Assembly: GCF_002895485.1 (NCBI RefSeq)
Contig: NZ_AZRK01000002.1
Span: 167,692 to 231,691 of the forward strand
Reading direction: 5' to 3'
Source of the DNA: Petrotoga sp. 9PWA.NaAc.5.4
Lineage (GTDB): Bacteria; Thermotogota; Thermotogae; Petrotogales; Petrotogaceae
Length of the DNA stretch: 64,000 nucleotides
Shown here: positions 34,343 to 41,635 of the stretch, one piece after another
Layout: each line of letters opens with the position of its first letter
Numbering within the stretch: the stretch's first letter is position 1
Position numbers and translations under genes: made by a program
Notes under the pieces: model-generated
Database searches by the model: none
Told to the model about the DNA's origin: nothing
The model's input: the letters and a program-made list of their open reading frames with translations, nothing else

Positions 34343-35509
34343 ATGAAAAAAGCATCGTTGTCTTCCTTGAAAGAAAATAATGCCGCATTAATTTTTGAAT
34401 CCTTAAGAATCAACGGTCCTATGACAAGGGCCAATATAGCAAGAGAAACTAATCTAATGCCTTCAACGGTGAGTTATATAACTAATCTATTAATAAGAAA
34501 AAATGTGTTAAAGGAAGTAGGGAGTGAAGAAGTTTCTCGAGTTGGTAAAAAAGGAGTATTGCTGGATATTAACTATGAAGATTTTTTGTTTCTTGGTTAT
34601 GATGTAGGTTCTGCTTATTCAAGGGTAATTGTTTCAAACGGTAAGGGAGATATTCTTTATTCAAAAAGATTTAAATCAGAAAAAAATAATTTATTGCTAA
34701 AACAAATAAATGAAAATATTCAAGTTGTTGTTGGGAAATTTAATATCAAAGGAATAGGTATGGCATTTCCCGGATACATTGATTATGAAAGAGGTGTAGT
34801 TAGAAGATCGCATAATTTAGATATCGAAAATTTTGAAGTTAAAAAAATAATGAAAAAAGAATTTAAATTACCCGCATATGTAGATCACAATACTATTATG
34901 ATGGCGAGAAGTTTAATTTCTAATAATTCTTACAAAGAAAAGGATTTTTGTGTTATTAATATTGGGCCAGGAATCGGAGTTGGTATTGTTGGTGATGGAA
35001 AAATATTGAGAGGTTATAGAAATGCTGCAGGAGAGTTGGGACATATAACTGTTAACTCTGATGGAAGAAAGTGTAATTGTGGAAAAAAAGGATGTTTAGA
35101 AACAGAGAGTTCTAGTAAAGCTATAGTGAAAACTTATGAAGAGTTATCTGGGAAAGAATTAAATTGTGAAGGAAATTGTGATTCAAGTATTGTGTATAAA
35201 TTAGCGGAAAATGGCGATGAAAATGCTATAAGAACCTTTGAAAGAGCAGGTTATTATTTGGGGATAGGGATCGCTTCTTTAGTGAATATTTTAAATCCAG
35301 AAAAGGTATATATTGCTGGAGGAGTATCTTATGGCTGGAAATATCTAAAAACCTCTGTTGAAAGAAGTTATAGAGAAAACATATTCTATGCAAACAGAGA
35401 GGTTAAATTAGAATTACCTTCAATAGGTGAATATATAACAGCTTCAGGCGCAGCTACCTTTGCCTTTGAAAAATATATAAAAGAAGAATTGATTTCAAAG
35501 AAGTTGTGA
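34343..35509 (+). CDS. ROK-family transcriptional regulator
   Basis: 388 aa. N-terminal winged helix (TRANIARETNLMPSTVSYIT), then a ROK sugar-kinase-like fold with the zinc motif GH-x9-CNCGKKGCLE (near residue 235). The kinase phosphate loop is replaced by 'GYDVGSAYSR', as in XylR/NagC-type regulators. It sits between uxaC and uxaE, so it probably controls this island in response to a uronate or its derivative. Confidence 0.9.
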   Translation: MKKASLSSLKENNAALIFESLRINGPMTRANIARETNLMPSTVSYITNLLIRKNVLKEVGSEEVSRVGKKGVLLDINYEDFLFLGYDVGSAYSRVIVSNGKGDILYSKRFKSEKNNLLLKQINENIQVVVGKFNIKGIGMAFPGYIDYERGVVRRSHNLDIENFEVKKIMKKEFKLPAYVDHNTIMMARSLISNNSYKEKDFCVINIGPGIGVGIVGDGKILRGYRNAAGELGHITVNSDGRKCNCGKKGCLETESSSKAIVKTYEELSGKELNCEGNCDSSIVYKLAENGDENAIRTFERAGYYLGIGIASLVNILNPEKVYIAGGVSYGWKYLKTSVERSYRENIFYANREVKLELPSIGEYITASGAATFAFEKYIKEELISKKL

Positions 35510-35527
35510 TTAAGGAGGATAATAGAA

Positions 35528-36694
35528 ATGTTTACTAAATTACCAAAAAAAGGTGTTTCTTTAGGATTAGGGGATAGAATAGGATTAGCAACAAATGGAC
35601 ATATTAAAGTTGCTAAAAGTTATGACTTTTTTCCAGTTTTCGCTCAACAAAGTATTAGAGAATTGAACTTTACTGGAAGGACTTTTCAAGATGTAAGAAA
35701 GGATGTTTTGCTTGCTCTTGTAGAGGAAAATTATGTTGGAAATAGTGGATTTGACGGGGATCATTTAAAAAGCGATGAAGAAATACAATATGCATTAGAT
35801 TCAGGAATAAAGATGTTGACATTGGATTGTTCAGAATATATGAATAATAGTAAGTCTCCTTTAAAAGAGCAGCTATTGGAGATATTTTACAATAAGTCTT
35901 TTTATGCAGGCGATATGGCGATAGAATATAACGACAAAGAAGAATTAGAAAAAATTGTTGCTACTTATTCGGGAGTTATTGAAAGAGTCGTGGATGTGTG
36001 GAAGAAGTTTGAAAAAGTTAATAAAAAAGAAGTCTCTTTTGAAATTTCAATAGACGAAACGGATATGCCTTCAGATGATAAAACTCATTTTTTAATCTCT
36101 AAGTATTTGTATGATGAAGGAATTACAATAGATACTTTAGCGCCGAAATTTCCAGGAGAGTTTCAAAAAGGAATTGATTATATAGGTGATATTGAAGAAT
36201 TCAAAAAAGCGATAAAAAAGCACGATAAGATAGCTAAATACTTTGGATACAGGCTTTCGATTCATTCGGGTAGTGATAAATTTTCTATTTACCCATATAT
36301 AGGAGAAATAACGAAGGGAAGCTATCATCTTAAAACTTCTGGGACAAGCTATTTAGAAGCTATTAAAATAATTGCGCAAAAAGATGCCGCCTTTTTTAAA
36401 GAAATTTGGAAAATATGTCTTGAAAAGAGAGAAGAAATGGATAAATATTATCACCTTTCGTGTGATCCTTTTTCAGTACCAAAAGATTTAAAACCCATTG
36501 AATATTTAAATAATCATGATGCAAGACAAACTCTACATGTTTCTTATATATTTGTGTTGAATCCTAAGTATGATTTTAGAAACAGATTCTTTGAAATATT
36601 AACTAAATACGAAAGTGAATATCACATGGAAGTTGCTAAATATATTGAAAGACATGTTAAAGGACTTAAAATTCCGGAAAAATCTAATATCTAA
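35528..36694 (+). CDS. uxaE: tagaturonate/fructuronate epimerase UxaE
   Basis: 388 aa. Starts 'KGVSLGLGDRIGLATNGHIKV' (given here without its flanks), with 'SGFDGDHLKSDEEIQ', 'EISIDETDMPS' and the metal-site-like 'SIHSGSDKFSIYP'. This is the UxaE family first characterised in Thermotoga, which turns tagaturonate into fructuronate and so routes galacturonate into the glucuronate branch. The next two enzymes, fructuronate reductase and mannonate dehydratase, are not in the window. Confidence 0.88.
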   Translation: MFTKLPKKGVSLGLGDRIGLATNGHIKVAKSYDFFPVFAQQSIRELNFTGRTFQDVRKDVLLALVEENYVGNSGFDGDHLKSDEEIQYALDSGIKMLTLDCSEYMNNSKSPLKEQLLEIFYNKSFYAGDMAIEYNDKEELEKIVATYSGVIERVVDVWKKFEKVNKKEVSFEISIDETDMPSDDKTHFLISKYLYDEGITIDTLAPKFPGEFQKGIDYIGDIEEFKKAIKKHDKIAKYFGYRLSIHSGSDKFSIYPYIGEITKGSYHLKTSGTSYLEAIKIIAQKDAAFFKEIWKICLEKREEMDKYYHLSCDPFSVPKDLKPIEYLNNHDARQTLHVSYIFVLNPKYDFRNRFFEILTKYESEYHMEVAKYIERHVKGLKIPEKSNI

Positions 36695-36709
36695 AATTAG
36701 GGAAAAAGG

Positions 36710-36737
36710 AATTATTTATGATTAATCATAAATAATT
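36710..36737. terminator. AT-rich perfect palindrome after uxaE
   Basis: 28-bp perfect inverted repeat centred on GATTAATC. It could terminate the uxaE transcript, but it lacks GC pairs, and it lies 35 bases upstream of a promoter, so an operator is also possible. Confidence 0.45.
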
Positions 36738-36771
36738 GTTTGTAAACTATTTTAATCAACCCAAATTAATG

Positions 36772-36800
36772 TTGACAAATAAACTTGCATTATTTATAAT
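36772..36800 (+). promoter_or_regulatory. consensus promoter for the KDPG aldolase-KDG kinase genes
   Basis: TTGACA (36772-36777), 17-base spacer, TATAAT (36795-36800): both hexamers perfect. The start codon is about 260 bases downstream, with leader element copy G between. Confidence 0.85.
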
Positions 36801-36865
36801 TTTACCGATTTTATTATAAGAAAATAACTTTCATTTAGAGAAAAAACACGTCAATATGTAAAAAT

Positions 36866-37038
36866 ATTGTTTTAATTTAAATTGAGTCGAGGGTGTAGCC
36901 TTCTCCCATTTTTCTGTCAAAATAATGATTGAATTAAATAAATAAAATTTTGTTCAAGATTAGAATTGTTTAGGTGTTTTAAAAAAGGTTTAAAACTAAA
37001 ACTTTGATAAGGCTGAGTTTTTAAAATTTATAAAAATA
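36866..37038 (+). repeat. dispersed leader element, copy G (diverged)
   Basis: Recognisable parts in order: TTTAATTTAAATTGAGTCGAGGG-TGTAGCC (the hairpin region), a CTCCCATTTTTC tract, a TTCAAGATTAGAATTGTTTAGGTG segment, and TTTAAAACTAAAAC leading to an eroded right end. It lies between a consensus promoter and the KDPG aldolase gene, so it should be transcribed as leader RNA. Confidence 0.6.
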
Positions 37039-37067
37039 ATAAAAGTTTTTGTTGATGGGAGGTACAT

Positions 37068-37709
37068 ATGAAAAAATTAAAAGTGATGCAGCGGATAATT
37101 GATACAGGAATAATTTCAGTGATTAGAGCAAATTCTCCCGAACAAGCCCTTAATATAGCGAATGCAGTGAAAAGGGGAGGGATAGATGTTGTCGAAATAA
37201 CGATGACTGTGCCTGGAGTTATAGAAGTTATTGAAGAACTTAAAAGGACTTATCAAAATGATGAAATTCTTATTGGAGCAGGTACTGTGCTTGATTCAGA
37301 GACTGCAAGAATAGCTATGTTGGCAGGAGCAGAATTTTTTGTAAGTCCTTATTTTAACGCAGAAATCGTCAAATTATGTAATAGATACCAAAAAGTTACA
37401 ATGATGGGTGCAATGTCTATAAAAGAAGTGATAGAAGCGATGGAATCAGGTTCGGATTTTGTAAAACTTTTTCCTGGTAGTGCCTTTGGTCCATCTGTAG
37501 TTAAAGCTATTTTAGGGCCTCTTCCGTATGCTCCTATTATTCCAACAGGAGGAGTAAATCTTGAAAATGTGGGTGATTGGATTAAGGCTGGCTGTTTAGC
37601 AGTTGGAGTTGGAGGGGAATTAACAAAAGGTGTTCAAAATGGTAATTATGAAGAAGTTCAAGAAACAGCGAGAAAATTTGTTGAAAAAATTAAAAAAGCA
37701 AGAATATAG
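37068..37709 (+). CDS. eda: 2-dehydro-3-deoxyphosphogluconate (KDPG) aldolase
   Basis: 213 aa. Class I aldolase of the KDPG/KHG family: catalytic Glu in 'VEITMTVPG' (near residue 44), GAGTVLD, and the Schiff-base Lys in FVKLFPGSAFG (near residue 134), then IPTGGV. It splits KDPG to pyruvate and glyceraldehyde 3-phosphate, the end of uronate catabolism. It has its own promoter and leader. kdgK follows 33 bases later. Confidence 0.94.
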   Translation: MKKLKVMQRIIDTGIISVIRANSPEQALNIANAVKRGGIDVVEITMTVPGVIEVIEELKRTYQNDEILIGAGTVLDSETARIAMLAGAEFFVSPYFNAEIVKLCNRYQKVTMMGAMSIKEVIEAMESGSDFVKLFPGSAFGPSVVKAILGPLPYAPIIPTGGVNLENVGDWIKAGCLAVGVGGELTKGVQNGNYEEVQETARKFVEKIKKARI

Positions 37710-37742
37710 AATTTGAAATAAATAATGAAATGGGTGATTATA

Positions 37743-38693
37743 ATGGATGTAGTAACTTTGGGAGAAACCATGGTTCTTTTTGTTCCTACTGAAACAGGGC
37801 CTTTGAAATATATTTATCAATTTAATAAGCACATTGGTGGTGCAGAATCAAATGTGGCCATAGGGCTTTCAAGATTGGGAATAAAGGTTGGTTGGATAAG
37901 CAAATTAGGTAAAGATGGGTTTGGGGATTATGTAGAATCTTTTATTAAGGGAGAAGGAGTTGATGTTTCACAAGTAAAAAGAGATGAAGAACATCCAACT
38001 GGTGTTTTCTTCAAAGAGAGAGTAGAAGTAGGTGAAAGTAAAATTTATTATTACAGGAAAGGATCTGCTGCAAGTTTTGTAGCACCAGATGATTTAAACG
38101 AAGATTATATTGCTCAAGCAAAATATCTACATTTAACAGGTATTACTCCAGGTTTAAGTGAATCTTGTTGTAAGGCTGTTTATAAAGCTGTAGAAATAGC
38201 AAAAAAATACGGTTTAAAAATAGTATTTGATCCAAACATAAGGTTAAAAGTATGGAACAATAAAGAACAAATGAAAAAAACTATTTTAGATATCGTTAGT
38301 AAATCAGATATATTACTTCCAGGGTTAAGTGAGGCAAAAATCTTATTGGAAATGTCCGACGAAATAGAGATATTAAATAAATTTTTATTACTTGGTCCTA
38401 AGATAGTTGTTTTAAAAGTTGGAAAGGAAGGTGCTTATTTAGGAACAAGAGATGAAATAACTCATGTTCCTGGATATAGGGTTGAAAGAATAGTGGATCC
38501 AATTGGTGCAGGAGATGCTTTTGCTGCAGGGTTTTTAGCAAGTTTAATAAAGGGATATACGTTAAAAGATGCTGTTACATTAGCAAATGCTGCTGGCGCT
38601 TTTGCGCTGACCGTTAAGGGAGATGTAGAAGGGCTACCTACGTGGGAAGATCTTCATTCTTTTTTGGGAAATGATGAAGAATTTACAAGATAA
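37743..38693 (+). CDS. kdgK: 2-dehydro-3-deoxygluconokinase (PfkB family)
   Basis: 316 aa. Starts 'MDVVTLGETMVLFVP'; the N-terminal PfkB glycine motif 'HIGGAESNVAIGLSRLG' and C-terminal 'DPIGAGDAFAAGF' (catalytic Asp) are intact. It phosphorylates KDG to KDPG for the aldolase upstream. The ATG at 37743 follows GGGTGAT; an ATG at 37725 is rejected for lack of a site. Confidence 0.93.
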   Translation: MDVVTLGETMVLFVPTETGPLKYIYQFNKHIGGAESNVAIGLSRLGIKVGWISKLGKDGFGDYVESFIKGEGVDVSQVKRDEEHPTGVFFKERVEVGESKIYYYRKGSAASFVAPDDLNEDYIAQAKYLHLTGITPGLSESCCKAVYKAVEIAKKYGLKIVFDPNIRLKVWNNKEQMKKTILDIVSKSDILLPGLSEAKILLEMSDEIEILNKFLLLGPKIVVLKVGKEGAYLGTRDEITHVPGYRVERIVDPIGAGDAFAAGFLASLIKGYTLKDAVTLANAAGAFALTVKGDVEGLPTWEDLHSFLGNDEEFTR

Positions 38694-38772
38694 ATAATAT
38701 TAATTTTTTCTATTAATTTAAAAATATATAGTATAATTATGTTTAGATAATTTTTTAGGTAGGTGAATATTA

Positions 38773-39519
38773 ATTCAAACTATTAAAAATGTTATAGCCA
38801 TACTTGATTATATTGTTAATTCTCCCACTCCAGTAAGTGCGACAGAAATTACTCGCGAATTTGATATGTCGATTTCTAATGCCTATAAATACTTGGATGA
38901 TTTGTACCGAGGAGGACTTTTAACTAAAAACAAAGATAGAACTTATGTTCCCAGTTTTAAATTGGTGGAATATGGGAGCATAATCTTAAAAAGGATAAAT
39001 ATTAGAGATCTGTCCCAACCCCATTTAGTTGATTTAATGGTTAAGACAGGTCAGACCGTTCATCTTGTGGTAAAAGATGGTAACGAAGGGGTATATATAG
39101 AAAAGATAGAAGGGCCAAACAGTTTACCTATGCTTTCCAGGATTGGTATGAGAATGAATTTATATGCAACTGGATTTGGGAAAGCAATTTTAGCCAATTT
39201 ATCTGAACAAGAATTAGAAGAGTATTTAAAAACAGTAAAGTTAGAAAAAAGAGGAAAAAACACAGTGACGGCTCCGTTAGAATTAAAAAAGCAATTAAAT
39301 CAGATAAAAAAAATGGGCTACGCAATAGATAATGAAGAAAATGAAAATGGTATTTTTTGTATAGGCGCTCCCATATTTGATTATAATAAAAAGGTAAATG
39401 CAGCTGTTAGCATCTCAATGAGTGCTTCTAAAAAAGAAGATCCGGTAATAGAAAAATATATATTTTATGTGAAAGATTGTGCAAAAAAGATTTCAAAACT
39501 TTTGGGATACAAAGATTAA
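38773..39519 (+). CDS. IclR-family transcriptional regulator with an apparent ATT start
   Basis: About 248 aa. The IclR winged helix (IQTIKNVIAILDYIV, then SATEITREFDMSISNAYKYL) and the effector domain (LPMLSRIGMRMNLYATGFGKAIL) are complete only if translation begins at ATT 38773. The frame is closed by TGA at 38764, and ATA and ATT are the only initiator-like codons before the HTH. AGGTGA ends 6 bases before the ATT. The first ATG (38866) would delete half of the HTH. It probably represses the kdg genes just upstream, as KdgR-type IclR proteins do. Confidence 0.82.
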   Translation: MQTIKNVIAILDYIVNSPTPVSATEITREFDMSISNAYKYLDDLYRGGLLTKNKDRTYVPSFKLVEYGSIILKRINIRDLSQPHLVDLMVKTGQTVHLVVKDGNEGVYIEKIEGPNSLPMLSRIGMRMNLYATGFGKAILANLSEQELEEYLKTVKLEKRGKNTVTAPLELKKQLNQIKKMGYAIDNEENENGIFCIGAPIFDYNKKVNAAVSISMSASKKEDPVIEKYIFYVKDCAKKISKLLGYKD

Positions 39520-39526
39520 AGTCCAA

Positions 39527-41104
39527 TTATGGTATATCTCTTAACGGTTCAACTATTATAGTTTCATAGTTTTTATAAAGCCACATACCTGGTTTTGCAC
39601 CTTTAGGTTTCCAAACATTTTTCTTTTGAGTGTAATCAACTGCTACATTAGAAGACATTTTTGCCTGTGAAAAAGTTGCTGCCAATCTTGCAGCATAACT
39701 GATAGCTTCTGCAGGTATGTTTTTTCCTGCAGATTTTATTATTACATGAGAACCTGGAACTTCGTGGGTATGTAACCAAAGGTCCTCTTTAGCTGCACTT
39801 CGAGTTAGTTCATCATTTTGTTTGTTGTTTTTGCCTATCAATATTTCAAAACCATTGTATTCAAATTTTCTGTATGTTGTTTTAACTCTTTTCTCTCTTT
39901 GGCTTTTTTTTGTTTCTCCTATTAAACCAACCTCTCTCATTTCTTCTTTTATTTCTGTTAAAGTTCCTATATCTTCGGCAGATTCCACAGTTTCTAAAAG
40001 TTGATATAAATATTTAAGTTCTGATTCTAACTCGTTTAATCTTTTCTTAGCAAATTCTATCCTTTTCTTTGTTCTTTTTATTTCCTTATAGTATCTTTCT
40101 AAATTTTGAGGAGGCGAAAGAAGAGGATCTACTTCGATAGTAACTTCTTTGCCGCTACTCCAATCATTTACTATTACATATCTTTCGCCTTTTTTAATTT
40201 TGTAAAGATAGGTTTGTAATAACTGCCCATTTTTTTCTAATTCTTCTAACTGATTCTCTTTTAAAATATCCTCTAAAATTAATTGTTTTGTTTTTTCTAA
40301 TTTTTCAATTTGGCTTTTGACTCGTCTTTCTAAATCTTTTTTTGTTTCTAAAACTCTCGACTGATTTGCTCTTTCTTGAAAGACTTTGAGTAACGCTTCA
40401 GATGGATTTAATTTTATATATTTAAAACTATCAGGAGTTATCGCAGATATATCATACTTATTTTCATCAATATAGAAAAAAAGATAAGGATCTTTAAGGT
40501 CCTTTAGTGATCTTTCAACACCTACAATTTTAAGAAATTCTAAAGATTTTTTTGAAAATCCCATTAAATCATTAGAGTTTATATCTATGTCTTGTATTTG
40601 TTTTTCTAAAAGATTTATTTTAGAATCATCATAATATGGAATATATTTTATTCCAGGTGTTAAAGGTCTAAACTCATCATAAATTTTTCTAAAAGGTTCT
40701 TCTATTTTTCCTTCTTGGTTTACCAAAATCAAATTAGAATTTCTTCCCATCAATTCAAAGAAAAGTTTATAATTTCTTTTTTGAGAAGTTTCTTCATCAT
40801 AACTTTCTATTTCGAAAAAACCTAATCTGTCTAATCCAAATTGTTTAATGTCCAATACTTTTCCATTTCTTAGTTTTTTTCTTAAATATTGCGCATAATT
40901 ACCTGGTTGCATAGGAATATCTGGTTTCTCAGAGAGTAAAATGAGATAAGAAGGATTCTGTAATGAAAATAAAACGAAATAATGGGAAAATTGAAGCAAT
41001 ACTTGATAGTTTACAGGCTGATATATATTTTTTATTCGATCTCCAATAATATTAGGCCTTATCTCGTTTAAAATTTTATACATAACTATTCCATCAAATG
41101 GCAA
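39527..41104 (-). CDS. rqcH: RqcH/NFACT-family ribosome quality control protein
   Basis: 525 aa. N-terminal NFACT-N domain (MPFDGIVMYKILNEI, 'ELMGRNSNLILV'), helix-hairpin region, long coiled coil (about residues 270-400) and the NFACT-R domain with DLWLHTHEVPGSHVII. RqcH binds stalled 50S-peptidyl-tRNA complexes and recruits tRNA-Ala for tailing. A longer frame from 41152 runs back through a terminator hairpin. GGAAGGAGTG sits before the TTG at 41104, which gives the family's usual N-terminus. Confidence 0.92.
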   Translation of the reverse strand: MPFDGIVMYKILNEIRPNIIGDRIKNIYQPVNYQVLLQFSHYFVLFSLQNPSYLILLSEKPDIPMQPGNYAQYLRKKLRNGKVLDIKQFGLDRLGFFEIESYDEETSQKRNYKLFFELMGRNSNLILVNQEGKIEEPFRKIYDEFRPLTPGIKYIPYYDDSKINLLEKQIQDIDINSNDLMGFSKKSLEFLKIVGVERSLKDLKDPYLFFYIDENKYDISAITPDSFKYIKLNPSEALLKVFQERANQSRVLETKKDLERRVKSQIEKLEKTKQLILEDILKENQLEELEKNGQLLQTYLYKIKKGERYVIVNDWSSGKEVTIEVDPLLSPPQNLERYYKEIKRTKKRIEFAKKRLNELESELKYLYQLLETVESAEDIGTLTEIKEEMREVGLIGETKKSQREKRVKTTYRKFEYNGFEILIGKNNKQNDELTRSAAKEDLWLHTHEVPGSHVIIKSAGKNIPAEAISYAARLAATFSQAKMSSNVAVDYTQKKNVWKPKGAKPGMWLYKNYETIIVEPLRDIP

Positions 41105-41138
41105 AAAAATCACTCCTTCCATCTTTATTTTAACACAA

Positions 41139-41174
41139 AACAAGAAGGGCATTTCCTAATATGCCCTTCTTGTT
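41139..41174. terminator. terminator between the 56-aa protein gene and rqcH
   Basis: 14-bp perfect stem AACAAGAAGGGCAT / ATGCCCTTCTTGTT with an 8-base loop. On the minus strand it follows the small gene and is followed by TTTGTGTT; on the plus strand by TTTTTAAT. Confidence 0.75.
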
Positions 41175-41199
41175 TTTAATATCTATAATAATCTTAATT

Positions 41200-41370
41200 C
41201 TAAGTAGCTGAATTTTTCTTCCCTTTATCCATGAAACCAACAGCTAGGGAAATTATACCTACAATGAGATCTATCCATGCATGCCAATTTGGCATTGATG
41301 CCACACTAAATCCTGCAATAGCCATTATAACAAGATAAATCCCGGCAACTATCAACCATGGTTTAGACAT
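41200..41370 (-). CDS. 56-aa membrane protein with two segments (SPW-repeat-like)
   Basis: ATG at 41370 after AAGGAGGGGGTAAT, a very strong ribosome site; TAG at 41200. Two membrane segments (about residues 5-22 and 32-46) are joined by 'SMPNWHAW', and the chain ends DKGKKNSAT. The 'W-x2-A-hydrophobic-G' pattern recalls the SPW repeat of small membrane proteins. It has its own terminator, so it is probably transcribed alone. Function unknown. Confidence 0.72.
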   Translation of the reverse strand: MSKPWLIVAGIYLVIMAIAGFSVASMPNWHAWIDLIVGIISLAVGFMDKGKKNSAT

Positions 41371-41565
41371 ATTACCCCCTCCTTACATTAGTAAGTTGAA
41401 AAGTCTTAAAATACATAAAACATAAACTTTTACTACGGTGTTTTTTAAACTCTATAAATTTTATCAACTTTACTTATATGATAAAAAAGATACATTACAT
41501 AAAAACTAAAATTTAATTATTTTTGTGTTAAATACCTTGAATAAAAATATAATAAAAAATTTCTT

Positions 41566-41595
41566 TTGTTTGAGAGCCATGTTTAATGTTATAAT
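41566..41595 (+). promoter_or_regulatory. possible promoter of the HD-GYP gene
   Basis: TTGTTT (41566-41571), 18-base spacer, TATAAT (41590-41595), 40 bases before the start. Confidence 0.4.
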
Positions 41596-41635
41596 AATTA
41601 AAATAGATAAAAAGTTTAAAGAAGGGGGATAAAAA

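Noticed and set aside
41105..41152. N-terminal extension of rqcH
   Set aside because: The extra codons come from the terminator hairpin arm, while TTG 41104 has a strong ribosome site and gives the family's normal N-terminus.
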